From assembly GCA_018400515.1 (NCBI GenBank), contig JAGYMR010000028.1:1-19604 (forward strand): 19,604 nucleotides of DNA. The letters run 5' to 3'. Under the pieces are notes generated by a model. The model was not told where the DNA came from and did no database searches. It was given only the letters and a program-made list of their open reading frames with translations. This DNA comes from Tangfeifania sp. Lineage in GTDB: Bacteria > Bacteroidota > Bacteroidia > Bacteroidales > Prolixibacteraceae. Both the position numbers and the translations under genes were made by a program. Positions 1-7,534 of the stretch are shown piece after piece (position 1 is the first letter of the stretch; every line of letters starts with the position of its first letter).

Positions 1-1327
1 TGTATTCATGCTGGATATCAAGGCGGGTCACTTTCCGCATATACTCCATATTCAAAATGCTGTCGTTTAATTTGAGGTATTCCGTAAGAAACGGATAGGC
101 GAGGTCGCGGCGGTCCAGGCTGTAATAAACTTCGCTCAAAAGAAAGGAAGCATCGCGGAGTGTGAGGTTATCATTTTTTTCTTTTGTCATGTTATATGCC
201 TCCTGTGCAACTTTGAGGGCACTGCTGAATTCCTCCTGCCGGTGCAGGGCCATTGCCTTGTTCAGCTTATATTTCCCAAGCCCGGGGCTTTTTATTTTTT
301 CGGAAATGGCAATGGCCTCCGAACTGTAAAAAAGTGCGGAGTCAGCATCTCCGTGACTCAGAAAAACGGATGCCAGGTTGTTGTAACCACTTGCCATGCC
401 TTCGGGATAATTCATTTTACGGGCAATTTCGAGGCTCTCCTTCATGTAAACAAGGGCGCTGTCTGTTTTATTTAACTTGCTGAAGGAAAGTGCAATGTTT
501 TTCAATGTTTTATTGGTTTCCCAGAGGTTGCTGGCATTTTTGGTAAGGGGTAATTTTTTAAAATTGTACTCCAGCGATTTTTCATAGTCGCCTTCAAAAA
601 AACAGGCATTGGCAATGGAGCCATAGGCAATGGCCAGTCCGGCGGTATCTTTTTTTAATTCCCACAATTTAAATGCTTCAAAATAGGCATCAATGGCTTG
701 ATTGAATAAAAACATATCCTTAAAAACGTTGCCTTTATTGTTCAATGCATTGGCCTGGTGAAGCGTGTCATTAACTGAACGGGCCATCGTTATGGCCTTA
801 TCGGATAATTTCAGGGCCCTTTCATAGCGGCCTTTCTGTTTTTCCAGAAAAATAACCGCTTCCAGTGCTGCCATGATTTCCGCCTGACTTCCCGCTTTTT
901 CAAAATATTCCACACTTTTGTTTCCATAGGTCAGGGCTTTTCCGGGGCAACTCTTGAAATTATTAAGGAAGGAAAGTCCGTAACAGGCGCGTGCCATACC
1001 TCTGAAGTTTTTTAAGCGAGTGTAATCATCCAACGCACGATGATAAAAATAAGCAGCACTGTCGCCGGGATTGAACCGGGCCAGGTAAGCCGCTCCCAGG
1101 GCAAGGTTTGCATCGGCGATGCCTTTGGGGTAAGCCATCGCTCCGGCAGCCGATAAAGCTTTTTTCGCATTCCGGATGCTCAGCCGGGGATTTGTTCTGG
1201 CATTTTTATAGGCTTGCCGCGTGAGCGTGTTAATATGCAGGGTATCCCGCTCTGTTCCGGAAGCAAAAAAGAAGAACACCGAAAAAAAAATACTCAAGGA
1301 ATATTTGATTTTGGGAACGGCATCCAT
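1..1327 (-). CDS. TPR-repeat protein with signal peptide, partial (C-terminus beyond left edge)
   Basis: The reverse strand is open from an ATG at 1327-1325 to the window edge, giving 442 codons without a stop. AAGGAA lies about 6 nt before the ATG. Residues 1-25 look like a Sec signal peptide: Lys6 and Lys8, then a Phe-rich hydrophobic core. The rest, from about residue 40 to 425, is helical tetratricopeptide repeats with typical pairs such as residues 191-224 (ALNNKGNVF...AIDAYFEAF) and 310-343 (GYNNLASVF...ALFYSSEAI). The last visible residues (LKLNDSIL, then RLDIQHEY) resemble the linker before a coiled coil and membrane helix in Bacteroidota TPR proteins. Those usually end in a LytS/HisKA-type kinase or a LuxR-type HTH, so a signalling role is inferred; the output domain is not in the window. 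It is divergent from the proline dehydrogenase gene, across the tandem repeats. Confidence 0.85.
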   Translation of the reverse strand, partial: MDAVPKIKYSLSIFFSVFFFFASGTERDTLHINTLTRQAYKNARTNPRLSIRNAKKALSAAGAMAYPKGIADANLALGAAYLARFNPGDSAAYFYHRALDDYTRLKNFRGMARACYGLSFLNNFKSCPGKALTYGNKSVEYFEKAGSQAEIMAALEAVIFLEKQKGRYERALKLSDKAITMARSVNDTLHQANALNNKGNVFKDMFLFNQAIDAYFEAFKLWELKKDTAGLAIAYGSIANACFFEGDYEKSLEYNFKKLPLTKNASNLWETNKTLKNIALSFSKLNKTDSALVYMKESLEIARKMNYPEGMASGYNNLASVFLSHGDADSALFYSSEAIAISEKIKSPGLGKYKLNKAMALHRQEEFSSALKVAQEAYNMTKEKNDNLTLRDASFLLSEVYYSLDRRDLAYPFLTEYLKLNDSILNMEYMRKVTRLDIQHEY

Positions 1328-1367
1328 TATTTTTCCTTCGGAATACATAAAATGAATCGAACAATCG

Positions 1368-1501
1368 AATGAAACGAGCATGGTGCTAACACCACAAATG
1401 ATTATGAATAAAGTTACAAGCGAGTTCCATGGGCCCCGTGAAAAACGATGTTAGAAATATATACTTGACTGAAATGCAATCATTAAATTTAATTTTATTC
1501 T
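1368..1501. repeat. Tandem imperfect direct repeat, copy 1 (134 bp)
   Basis: Copy 1 of a two-copy tandem repeat in the divergent spacer between the TPR gene and proline dehydrogenase. It starts AATGAAACGAGCATG and ends TTAAATTTAATTTTATTCT. The best-conserved inner block is GCGAGTTCCATGGGCC (1419-1434 in this copy). It also carries TATACTTG, which is 7/8 to a Bacteroidota -7 box, and a small hairpin TGGTG-CTAA-CACCA (1381-1394). By eye it is roughly 75-80% identical to copy 2 with only one or two indels. No function is recognised. Confidence 0.85.
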
Positions 1502-1636
1502 AATGAAACGAGCATGTTCAGGAGATCACAAAAGGTGATGAATAAAATTTCATGCGAGTTCCATGGGCCTTGTTTAAAAGTGATGTGAGAAATTTATACT
1601 TGATTGAATTACAGATATTAAATTTAATTTTATACT
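1502..1636. repeat. Tandem imperfect direct repeat, copy 2 (135 bp)
   Basis: Copy 2 directly abuts copy 1 and is followed at 1637 by AATGAAAT, the first bases of a third unit, 34 bp before the proline dehydrogenase ATG. The conserved parts are the start AATGAAACGAGCATG, the block GCGAGTTCCATGGGCC, TATACTTGA and the AT-rich tail TTAAATTTAATTTTAT. Its hairpin is ATCAC-AAAAG-GTGAT (1525-1539), different in sequence and position from that of copy 1. TATACTTG at 1595-1602 could be a weak -7 box for the downstream gene. Confidence 0.85.
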
Positions 1637-1670
1637 AATGAAATAGTATCAACAACCATTACGAAAAATC

Positions 1671-2582
1671 ATGCTGAATCAAATGATTGCTAACACTTTG
1701 CCCTACATGCCCGAAAAGCTGGTATGGGTGTTTTCAGGCCGTTACATAGCGGGGGAGACGGTTGAGGATGGACTTAGGGTATCCAAAGCCCTTAATCAGA
1801 AAGGGATGGAGGTGACGATCGACCTTTTGGGGGAGTTTATCGAAACGCCGGAGGAGGCGGAAAGAAATAAAAATGATTACATCAATATCATCACCCGGTT
1901 TCTGGATGAAGGGATCATCGGGAATTTTAGTCTTAAGCCCACCATGTTCGGGCTTCTTATTGATAAAGATATGTGCAGCCGTTATATCCATGAGGTGGTC
2001 AGTCATGCTGCCCGTGGAAATAACTTTGTGCGCATCGATATGGAAGACTCCCAGTGCGTTGACCCGGAGATCGATTTGTTTAAGGAGTTGCATGAGGATT
2101 TTCCGCACAACGTGGGACTGGTATTGCAGTCATACCTGCGGCGGACGCGGGATGATCTGGAAAAGCTCAGCGTTCTGAATTCGGAATCTGCTCCCCTGAA
2201 CTTTCGGTTGTGCAAGGGGATTTATGTGGAGCCTGAAGCGATTGCCTTCAAAAAGCGCCAGGAGATCCGCGAGCATTTTCTGGATGACCTCGGGTACATG
2301 TTTCAAAACAAAATGTATGTGGGCATTGCCACCCACGATAAATGGCTTGTGGAGAATGCCTTCCGGCTGATCGAAAAATTCGGGGTTCCCAAAAGCATGT
2401 ATGAATTTCAGATGCTTTACGGGGTGACGCCCGATCTGCGGCAGTCCATTATTGACCGGGGGCACCTGATGCGCGTTTATGTGCCCTTCGGGAAAAAATG
2501 GTTCAATTACTGCACCCGGCGGCTGAAAGAGAACCCGAAAATGGCACAGCAGATCATAAAAGCCCTGTTTGTCCGGGGGTGA
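1671..2582 (+). CDS. Proline dehydrogenase (monofunctional PRODH)
   Basis: FAD-dependent oxidation of L-proline to pyrroline-5-carboxylate, the first step of proline catabolism, normally at the inner face of the membrane with electrons going to quinone. The 303-aa length fits the short monofunctional family, not bifunctional PutA. The beta/alpha-barrel motifs are visible: SLKPT (87-91), VRIDMED (120-126), LQSYLRRTR (152-160), FRLCKGIYVEPEA (178-190), IATHDKWLVENA (219-230), EFQMLYG (245-251), RVYVPFG (268-274) and YCTRRLKENP (280-289). The last holds the paired arginines (283/284) that bind substrate carboxylate in this family. No pyrroline-5-carboxylate dehydrogenase gene is nearby, so the second step must be encoded elsewhere. 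The start at 1671 has no Shine-Dalgarno; Met5 is a possible alternative. Its upstream region is the tandem repeat. Confidence 0.93.
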   Translation: MLNQMIANTLPYMPEKLVWVFSGRYIAGETVEDGLRVSKALNQKGMEVTIDLLGEFIETPEEAERNKNDYINIITRFLDEGIIGNFSLKPTMFGLLIDKDMCSRYIHEVVSHAARGNNFVRIDMEDSQCVDPEIDLFKELHEDFPHNVGLVLQSYLRRTRDDLEKLSVLNSESAPLNFRLCKGIYVEPEAIAFKKRQEIREHFLDDLGYMFQNKMYVGIATHDKWLVENAFRLIEKFGVPKSMYEFQMLYGVTPDLRQSIIDRGHLMRVYVPFGKKWFNYCTRRLKENPKMAQQIIKALFVRG

Positions 2583-2627
2583 ACCACTGCCTGTTGACTC
2601 TCTTCAGGAATGGATTTTCTCGGGGAC

Positions 2628-3206
2628 TTAAACGCTGGGCTTAAAAATGAGTTCATTTAACGGTCTTTTAGGAACGTGGTGAACATCGTTTTCATCCCGC
2701 CAGTATTCAATGTGATTATTTTCAGCCTTCTCCAGTTGCACCTTTTCCGCAGGTTTCCCCAGGGCGATCAGCCAGAGGATTTCTAGATGGGGGGGCAACT
2801 GAAGGATTCCGCCGACCTTGCTTTTATTTACCGAGCCGATGATGCAACCGCCGAACCCATCTTCCACCGCACCCAGGAGGATGCTTTGCATGGCAATGCC
2901 GTCATCGCAATAGCGTTTATCCGCCAGTGAATTGTCGTGGAGGACGGCAATATAGGCCGGCGGACGCTCATCTTCTGCAGGTCCGGGCCATTCGGTAAGG
3001 TAACCCGCCCATCCCAGATGGGGAAAGATTTTCTGGCAGGTGGCTTCCGTGTTGATGAGGGCAAATTTGAGCGGCTGAACATTTTTGGCACTGGGAGAAA
3101 GCCTCGCCAGGTCAATCCAGCGTTCCATCTGTTCGGTGCTGATCGTTACATCCGGCCTGAATCGCCGGTAACTGCGGTTCTTTTCTATGAGATCACGAAT
3201 CATCAT
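2628..3206 (-). CDS. Nitroreductase family flavoprotein
   Basis: An FMN-dependent NAD(P)H oxidoreductase of the nitroreductase fold, about 192 aa from the chosen start. Visible family features are the N-terminal arginine-rich FMN-phosphate motif RSYRRF soon after MMIRDLIEKN, the SPSAKNVQP loop, YCDDGIAMQSILLGAVEDGFGG in the central helix/strand, CIIGSVNK, and a C-terminal LWLIALGKPAEK segment. The reading frame extends 29 codons further upstream to 3293, but that extension (SPARKKTK and before) is low-complexity and unlike the family, so the tandem ATG at 3206/3203 is preferred. The physiological substrate cannot be told from sequence. It converges on proline dehydrogenase with a 45-bp gap and is divergent from the xylose regulator. 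Confidence 0.9.
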   Translation of the reverse strand: MMIRDLIEKNRSYRRFRPDVTISTEQMERWIDLARLSPSAKNVQPLKFALINTEATCQKIFPHLGWAGYLTEWPGPAEDERPPAYIAVLHDNSLADKRYCDDGIAMQSILLGAVEDGFGGCIIGSVNKSKVGGILQLPPHLEILWLIALGKPAEKVQLEKAENNHIEYWRDENDVHHVPKRPLNELIFKPSV

Positions 3207-3296
3207 TTTTGTTTTTTTTCTCGCCGGTGAAGTTATAACTGATTTTTGGATCATCCCAATTTTTACCGATGTTACACAAGAACCCCGGAACACTGA

Positions 3297-3315
3297 AACG
3301 GAATTGAAATCCGTT
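3297..3315. promoter_or_regulatory. Inverted repeat upstream of the nitroreductase gene
   Basis: AACGGA (3297-3302) and TCCGTT (3310-3315) form 6-bp inverted arms around a 7-nt centre, about 90 bp upstream of the nitroreductase start, in the spacer shared with the divergent regulator gene. It could be an operator or a small hairpin in a 5' leader. Nothing ties it to a known regulator. Confidence 0.3.
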
Positions 3316-3349
3316 CCCCGGCTACCAATGCCCGTTTCATTTAATTTAT

Positions 3350-3370
3350 TAGATTTGTAGAACAGAACAG
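3350..3370 (+). promoter_or_regulatory. xylR promoter -7 box with overlapping putative operator
   Basis: TAGATTTG at 3350-3357 matches the Bacteroidota -7 consensus TAnnTTTG exactly, although no clear -33 TTTG is seen at the usual distance. It is followed immediately by AGAACAGAACAG at 3359-3370, a direct repeat of AGAAC. That 12-mer occurs identically at 4536-4547, at the same distance before xylB. Its position over the expected start point fits autoregulation by the adjacent GntR protein. Confidence 0.55.
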
Positions 3371-3400
3371 AATGGATATATTGCGCACACGAATTGTTTT

Positions 3401-4396
3401 ATGACCAAATTTCAGTTTAAAATAGACGAAACCTCGAATGTTTTGAAGTTTCAGCAACTGGTGGATACCATTGTTGATTCCATCAGCCGGAACCAGCTGA
3501 AGGCAGGGGAGATGCTACCCTCGGTCAACCAGATCATGCAGGAATGCAACCTGTCGCGGGACACCGTTTTCAAAGCATATGCCGAGCTTAAAAAGCAGGG
3601 AGTGGTTGAATCGGTGCCCAACCGGGGCTATTTTGTTACCAAAAAGATCACCCGGGTATTTTTGTTTCTGGATACCTTCAAGGCATACAAAGAGGTACTG
3701 TATGGCTCTTTCCTCAAGCACCTTCCCGCCAGTATCAGTGTCGATTTACATTTTCACCATTACAACCCCGGGGTGTTTGAAAAAATTGTGCTCGAAAGTC
3801 TGGGCAAGTACAGCAAGTACATCATCATGAATTTTGATCACCCCAAAGTTCCGGAGATCACCCGGCGAATTCCCCCCGAACAGTTGCTGGTGATCGACTG
3901 GAATGTGCATGCGGCCGGAAATCATTCAGCGGTCTATCAGAATTTCGGGAAACCTGTATACACGTGCCTGGAGAAACACCTTGAAAGGATAAGGAAATAT
4001 GAACGTTTCATATTTTTCTATCCCCCTTTTACCTATCATCCGAAGTTAGCCATTGACTATTTTGAAAAATTCTGCCGCGATTACCGGCTGAAGCATTCGG
4101 TGATTTATTCGGTGGAAGAGTTTCGGGTAAAAAAGGGGGATTTGTATTTTCTTGTAAGCGACCGCACACTGGCATGGTTTCTCGATCAGTGTGCGGAAAA
4201 GGGCTTTGAACCGGGGAAGGATGCAGGGGTTATCTCCTATAATGAAACCCCGATGAAGAAGTATGTGAAAGACGGCATTTCCGTGATCTCGACCGATTTT
4301 GAACTCATGGGCAGAAAAGCTGCCGAATTTGTTACTTCCGGTGACCCGGTATCGTTCGAAGTCCCTACCACCCTGAAGCTGCGGCCTTCGCTTTAA
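3401..4396 (+). CDS. GntR-family regulator with periplasmic-binding-protein-like sensor domain, probable xylose regulator
   Basis: A 331-aa transcription factor. Residues 17-81 form a GntR winged helix: AGEMLPSVNQIMQECNLSRD recognition region, VFKAYAELKKQGVVES, and wing NRGYFVTKK. Residues 84-331 form a LacI/AraR-like type I periplasmic-binding fold (VFLFLDTF..., YIIMNFDHPKVPEI, VISYNETPMKKYV, VISTDFELMGRKAAEF), which in such regulators binds a sugar effector. It lies directly before xylB in the same direction, so D-xylose or a derivative is the inferred effector. A shared 12-bp element before its own gene and before xylB is the candidate binding site. From memory, the xyl locus of Bacteroides thetaiotaomicron uses a Nudix-like regulator instead, which would make this a different regulator at an equivalent locus. 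No symbol is given because the specificity is inferred from context only. Confidence 0.85.
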   Translation: MTKFQFKIDETSNVLKFQQLVDTIVDSISRNQLKAGEMLPSVNQIMQECNLSRDTVFKAYAELKKQGVVESVPNRGYFVTKKITRVFLFLDTFKAYKEVLYGSFLKHLPASISVDLHFHHYNPGVFEKIVLESLGKYSKYIIMNFDHPKVPEITRRIPPEQLLVIDWNVHAAGNHSAVYQNFGKPVYTCLEKHLERIRKYERFIFFYPPFTYHPKLAIDYFEKFCRDYRLKHSVIYSVEEFRVKKGDLYFLVSDRTLAWFLDQCAEKGFEPGKDAGVISYNETPMKKYVKDGISVISTDFELMGRKAAEFVTSGDPVSFEVPTTLKLRPSL

Positions 4397-4494
4397 CTTT
4401 TGCCGCCGGCAGGTTTGAAGATAGCAGATGCCGGTCGCTTACGCTTAAAAAGCTGTGTCTTGTGTTTAGATGTGTTATATAACATTTTTTCGGA

Positions 4495-4547
4495 TTTGTA
4501 AACCATGAATTTTGCCACTACTTTTACAGCATACCAGAACAGAACAG
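4495..4547 (+). promoter_or_regulatory. xylB operon promoter with putative operator
   Basis: A -33 TTTG (4495-4498) is followed after 20 nt by TACTTTTA (4519-4526), 7/8 to the -7 consensus TAnnTTTG. This predicts a start point near 4533. AGAACAGAACAG (4536-4547) lies just downstream of that point and is identical to the element before xylR. The last part also reads as a 9-bp palindrome GAACAGTTC (4542-4550). This arrangement would let a bound regulator block initiation or escape. Confidence 0.6.
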
Positions 4548-4580
4548 TTCGATTGAGGCATTAACTAAATTCAAAATCAT

Positions 4581-6065
4581 ATGTATCTTTTAGGATTTGA
4601 TGTCGGGAGTTCATCGGTGAAAGTATCATTGATGGACGGAGCGAGTGGACGCTGCGTGGCCACATCGTTTCAGCCCAAAGAGGAAATGCAGATCACTGCC
4701 CGCCAGGCGGGCTGGGCAGAACAGGAACCGGAAACCTGGTGGAAAAATCTGAAAGCGGCGCTTGCCGATGTGCTGCAGGAATCCCGGGTGGATCCCGAAG
4801 CGATCGGGTCCATCGGCATATCGTATCAAATGCACGGGCTGGTGATGGTGGATCGCGATCAGCAAGTGATCCGCCCTTCGATTATCTGGTGTGACAGCCG
4901 TGCAGCGCCCATTGGCGATGAGGCTTTTAAGCAGATCGGGGCGGAGCGCTGTTTGGCCGGACTGCTCAATTCGCCCGGGAATTTCACGGCTTCCAAATTA
5001 AAATGGGTGAAGGAGAATGAACCGGAATTGTTTGAGAAGGTTTATAAGATCATGCTTCCCGGCGATTACATTGCCATGAAGCTGACCGGGGAGATCCAAA
5101 CCACTGTCAACGGCCTGTCTGAAGGCATCATGTGGAATTTTCGGGAAAACGAACTGGCGCGGATGCTTTTTGATCATTACGGTTTTTCCACCGATATTAT
5201 TCCCGGCATTGTGCCGGCATTTTCCGATCAGGGGCAGCTTACTGCGGAGGTAGCTGCCGAGCTGGGACTTTCTCCCAAAACAAAAGTGAGTTACCGGGCG
5301 GGGGATCAGCCCAACAATGCCCTTTCGCTGAATGTCCTGCAACCCGGGGAGATTGCCGCCACTGCCGGTACCAGCGGGGTGGTTTACGGGGTCAGTGATG
5401 CGGTCAGATACGATCCGGAGTCACGTGTGAACACTTTTGCCCATGTGAATCATTCGCCTGAAGCTCCCCGCCTGGGAGTGTTGCTTTGCATCAACGGGAC
5501 GGGAATCCTGAATGCCTGGCTGAAAAGAATGATGGGCGCGGATATGACCTATGAAGCCATGAATGACCTGGCCGCCGGTGCGCCCACCGGCTCTGAAGGA
5601 CTAGCCGTATTGCCCTTTGGAAACGGTGCCGAACGGGTGCTGAACAACCGGAACATTGGCTCTGTTTTCAACGGCATTCATTTCAATATTCATGAAAAAG
5701 GACATATGCTGCGGGCTGCCCAGGAAGGAATCGTTTTTTCATTTCAATACGGAATGGAGATCATGCAGCAGACCGGGATCAACGCTTCGGTGATCCGGGC
5801 AGGAAAGGCCAATATGTTTCTCAGTCCGGTTTTTGGAGAAACCCTTGCAGGCATCACCGGGGCATCGATTGAATTATACAATACCGACGGCTCCATCGGT
5901 GCCGCACGGGGGGCCGGCATCGGTTCCGGATATTACGCTTCCCCCGCCGAGGCTTTTTCCAACCTGACCCGGGTGGAAACCATCGAGCCCGGCACCGCCA
6001 AAAGAGCGGAATACCTGGCTGCCTATGAACACTGGAAAGCAGTCCTTTTGGCCAGTCAGGAATGA
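4581..6065 (+). CDS. xylB: Xylulokinase
   Basis: ATP-dependent phosphorylation of D-xylulose to xylulose 5-phosphate, feeding the pentose phosphate pathway in the cytoplasm. It is a 494-aa FGGY-family kinase, the usual xylulokinase length. The N-terminal phosphate loop is GFDVGSSSVK (5-14). YQMHGLV (82-88) carries the Met-His pair that contacts sugar in E. coli XylB, followed by IIWCDSRA (101-108). The second lobe has YRAGDQPNNALSL (238-250), where Asp242 aligns with the catalytic base, then AATAGTSGVVYG (259-270). The start lacks a Shine-Dalgarno, as is common in this phylum. Context (xylA and xylE follow) supports xylulose over glycerol or other FGGY substrates. Confidence 0.95.
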   Translation: MYLLGFDVGSSSVKVSLMDGASGRCVATSFQPKEEMQITARQAGWAEQEPETWWKNLKAALADVLQESRVDPEAIGSIGISYQMHGLVMVDRDQQVIRPSIIWCDSRAAPIGDEAFKQIGAERCLAGLLNSPGNFTASKLKWVKENEPELFEKVYKIMLPGDYIAMKLTGEIQTTVNGLSEGIMWNFRENELARMLFDHYGFSTDIIPGIVPAFSDQGQLTAEVAAELGLSPKTKVSYRAGDQPNNALSLNVLQPGEIAATAGTSGVVYGVSDAVRYDPESRVNTFAHVNHSPEAPRLGVLLCINGTGILNAWLKRMMGADMTYEAMNDLAAGAPTGSEGLAVLPFGNGAERVLNNRNIGSVFNGIHFNIHEKGHMLRAAQEGIVFSFQYGMEIMQQTGINASVIRAGKANMFLSPVFGETLAGITGASIELYNTDGSIGAARGAGIGSGYYASPAEAFSNLTRVETIEPGTAKRAEYLAAYEHWKAVLLASQE

Positions 6066-6150
6066 TCAGAACAGGCTGGGCAAAGCTTCTGGTGCGAAGT
6101 GAATCGAACAAACGAACATCAGGGGTGTGCAGGAGGATTCAGTCCGTTCT

Positions 6151-6158
6151 TAAATTTG
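6151..6158 (+). promoter_or_regulatory. Possible secondary promoter -7 box before xylA
   Basis: TAAATTTG in the 139-bp xylB-xylA gap matches TAnnTTTG exactly and would start transcription about 40 bp before the xylA ATG. No convincing -33 TTTG lies at the right distance. A second weaker box, TATATTTA (6175-6182), follows TTTG with a 16-nt spacer. Either could give xylA extra expression; both may be chance in AT-rich DNA. Confidence 0.25.
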
Positions 6159-6204
6159 ATATGGTTTTTATTGATATATTTAAAATACGATAAATTGAAA
6201 AGTT

Positions 6205-7530
6205 ATGGATGTATTAAAAGGAAACAAAGAATATTTTAAAGGAATCGGTCCGGTGAAATATGAAGGACCCGATTCAAAGAACCCACTGGCTTTCAGGTGG
6301 TACGACGAAAACCGGATGATCGGCGGAAAAACCATGAAAGAACACCTCCGGTTTGCCGTGGCTTACTGGCATACCTTCTGCGGAAAGGGGGAAGATCCCT
6401 TTGGTCCGGGCGCGCAGGTATTCCCCTGGGATGGTGCCTCCGATCCCCTCGATGCGGCAAAAGAGCGCATGGATGCAGCCTTTGAATTCATTACCAAGAT
6501 GTCCATTCCCCATTACTGTTTTCATGATGTGGATATGGCCGGTGACGGCACCGTTTTTGAAATTGAAAAGCGGCTGGAAAAGATGGTGGAGATTGCCCGG
6601 CAAAAACAGGAGGCTTCGGGCGTAAAACTGTTGTGGGGAACGGCCAATGTCTTTTCAAATCCCCGCTACATGAACGGCGCGGCGACCAATCCCGATTTTA
6701 ATGTGCTGACCAATGTGGCCGTTCAGATAAAGAATGCCATCGATGCCACCATTGCGCTCGGTGGTACCAATTACGTGTTCTGGGGAGGGCGTGAAGGGTA
6801 CATGACCCTGCACAATACCGATACCAAACGCGAAATTGAACATCTGGCCCGTATGCTGGGCATGGCCCGCGATTATGGCCGGAAACAGGGATTCAAAGGA
6901 ACTTTTCTGGTGGAACCGAAGCCCATGGAACCTACCAAGCACCAGTACGACTACGATGCCCAGACTGTCATTGGTTTTCTCCGGCATTTCGGACTGGATA
7001 AAGATTTTAAGCTCAATGTGGAGGTCAACCATGCCACGCTGGCCGGGCACACGTTTACTCATGACCTTCGCATGGCAGCCGATGCCGGTTTGCTCGGCTC
7101 CATTGATGCCAACAAGGGTGACTACCAGAATGGATGGGATACCGATGAGTTCCCGACCAACATCTATGAGGTTACTGAAGCTATGATGGAGATCCTCCGC
7201 GCCGGCGGTTTTACCAGCGGCGGGATCAACTTCGATGCCAAAACGCGGAGGTCCTCCACCGACCTGGAGGATATTTTCATTGCCCATGTTTCGGGAATGG
7301 ATGTTTTTGCCCGTGCATTGCTGATCGCTGACAGGATCCTGAATGAATCCGGTTACCTTGACCTGCGGAAAAAGCGGTATGCCTCTTTTGATTCTGGCAG
7401 CGGTGCCGGCTTTGAGGCTGGTAAACTGAGCCTGGAAGACATGCGGGAGCTGGCAAAAGAGATTGGTGAGCCTGAGCGTATCAGCAGCAAGCAGGAGATG
7501 TGGGAGCAGTTGATCAATATGTACATCTGA
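6205..7530 (+). CDS. xylA: Xylose isomerase
   Basis: Interconverts D-xylose and D-xylulose in the cytoplasm using two divalent metals. The 441-aa length fits the class II (long N-terminus) enzymes. Catalytic and metal-binding residues are visible: His107 and Asp110 in [11 protein letters not shown] (105-115), Glu237 in [17 protein letters not shown], Glu273 and His276 in [13 protein letters not shown], Asp301 in [18 protein letters not shown], Asp312 and Asp314 in the same segment, and Asp344 in [11 protein letters not shown]. All expected ligands are present, so it should be active. It is co-directional with xylB (139-bp gap) and followed after 4 bp by the transporter gene, which indicates co-transcription with xylE. 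Confidence 0.97.
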   Translation: MDVLKGNKEYFKGIGPVKYEGPDSKNPLAFRWYDENRMIGGKTMKEHLRFAVAYWHTFCGKGEDPFGPGAQVFPWDGASDPLDAAKERMDAAFEFITKMSIPHYCFHDVDMAGDGTVFEIEKRLEKMVEIARQKQEASGVKLLWGTANVFSNPRYMNGAATNPDFNVLTNVAVQIKNAIDATIALGGTNYVFWGGREGYMTLHNTDTKREIEHLARMLGMARDYGRKQGFKGTFLVEPKPMEPTKHQYDYDAQTVIGFLRHFGLDKDFKLNVEVNHATLAGHTFTHDLRMAADAGLLGSIDANKGDYQNGWDTDEFPTNIYEVTEAMMEILRAGGFTSGGINFDAKTRRSSTDLEDIFIAHVSGMDVFARALLIADRILNESGYLDLRKKRYASFDSGSGAGFEAGKLSLEDMRELAKEIGEPERISSKQEMWEQLINMYI

Positions 7531-7534
7531 TTTT

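Noticed and set aside
242..483. Two short rightward open frames in the TPR gene region
   Set aside because: They lie inside the leftward TPR reading frame, which runs unbroken for 442 codons and has clear repeat motifs.
3207..3293. N-terminal extension of the nitroreductase
   Set aside because: The extra 29 residues are low-complexity and unlike family N-termini. The family pattern begins at MMIRDLIEKNRSYRRF.
6100..6117. Similarity of TGAATCGAACAAACGAAC to the stretch at 1353-1370
   Set aside because: 16 of 18 positions match, but a handful of such matches are expected by chance in a window of this size, and the flanks do not align.
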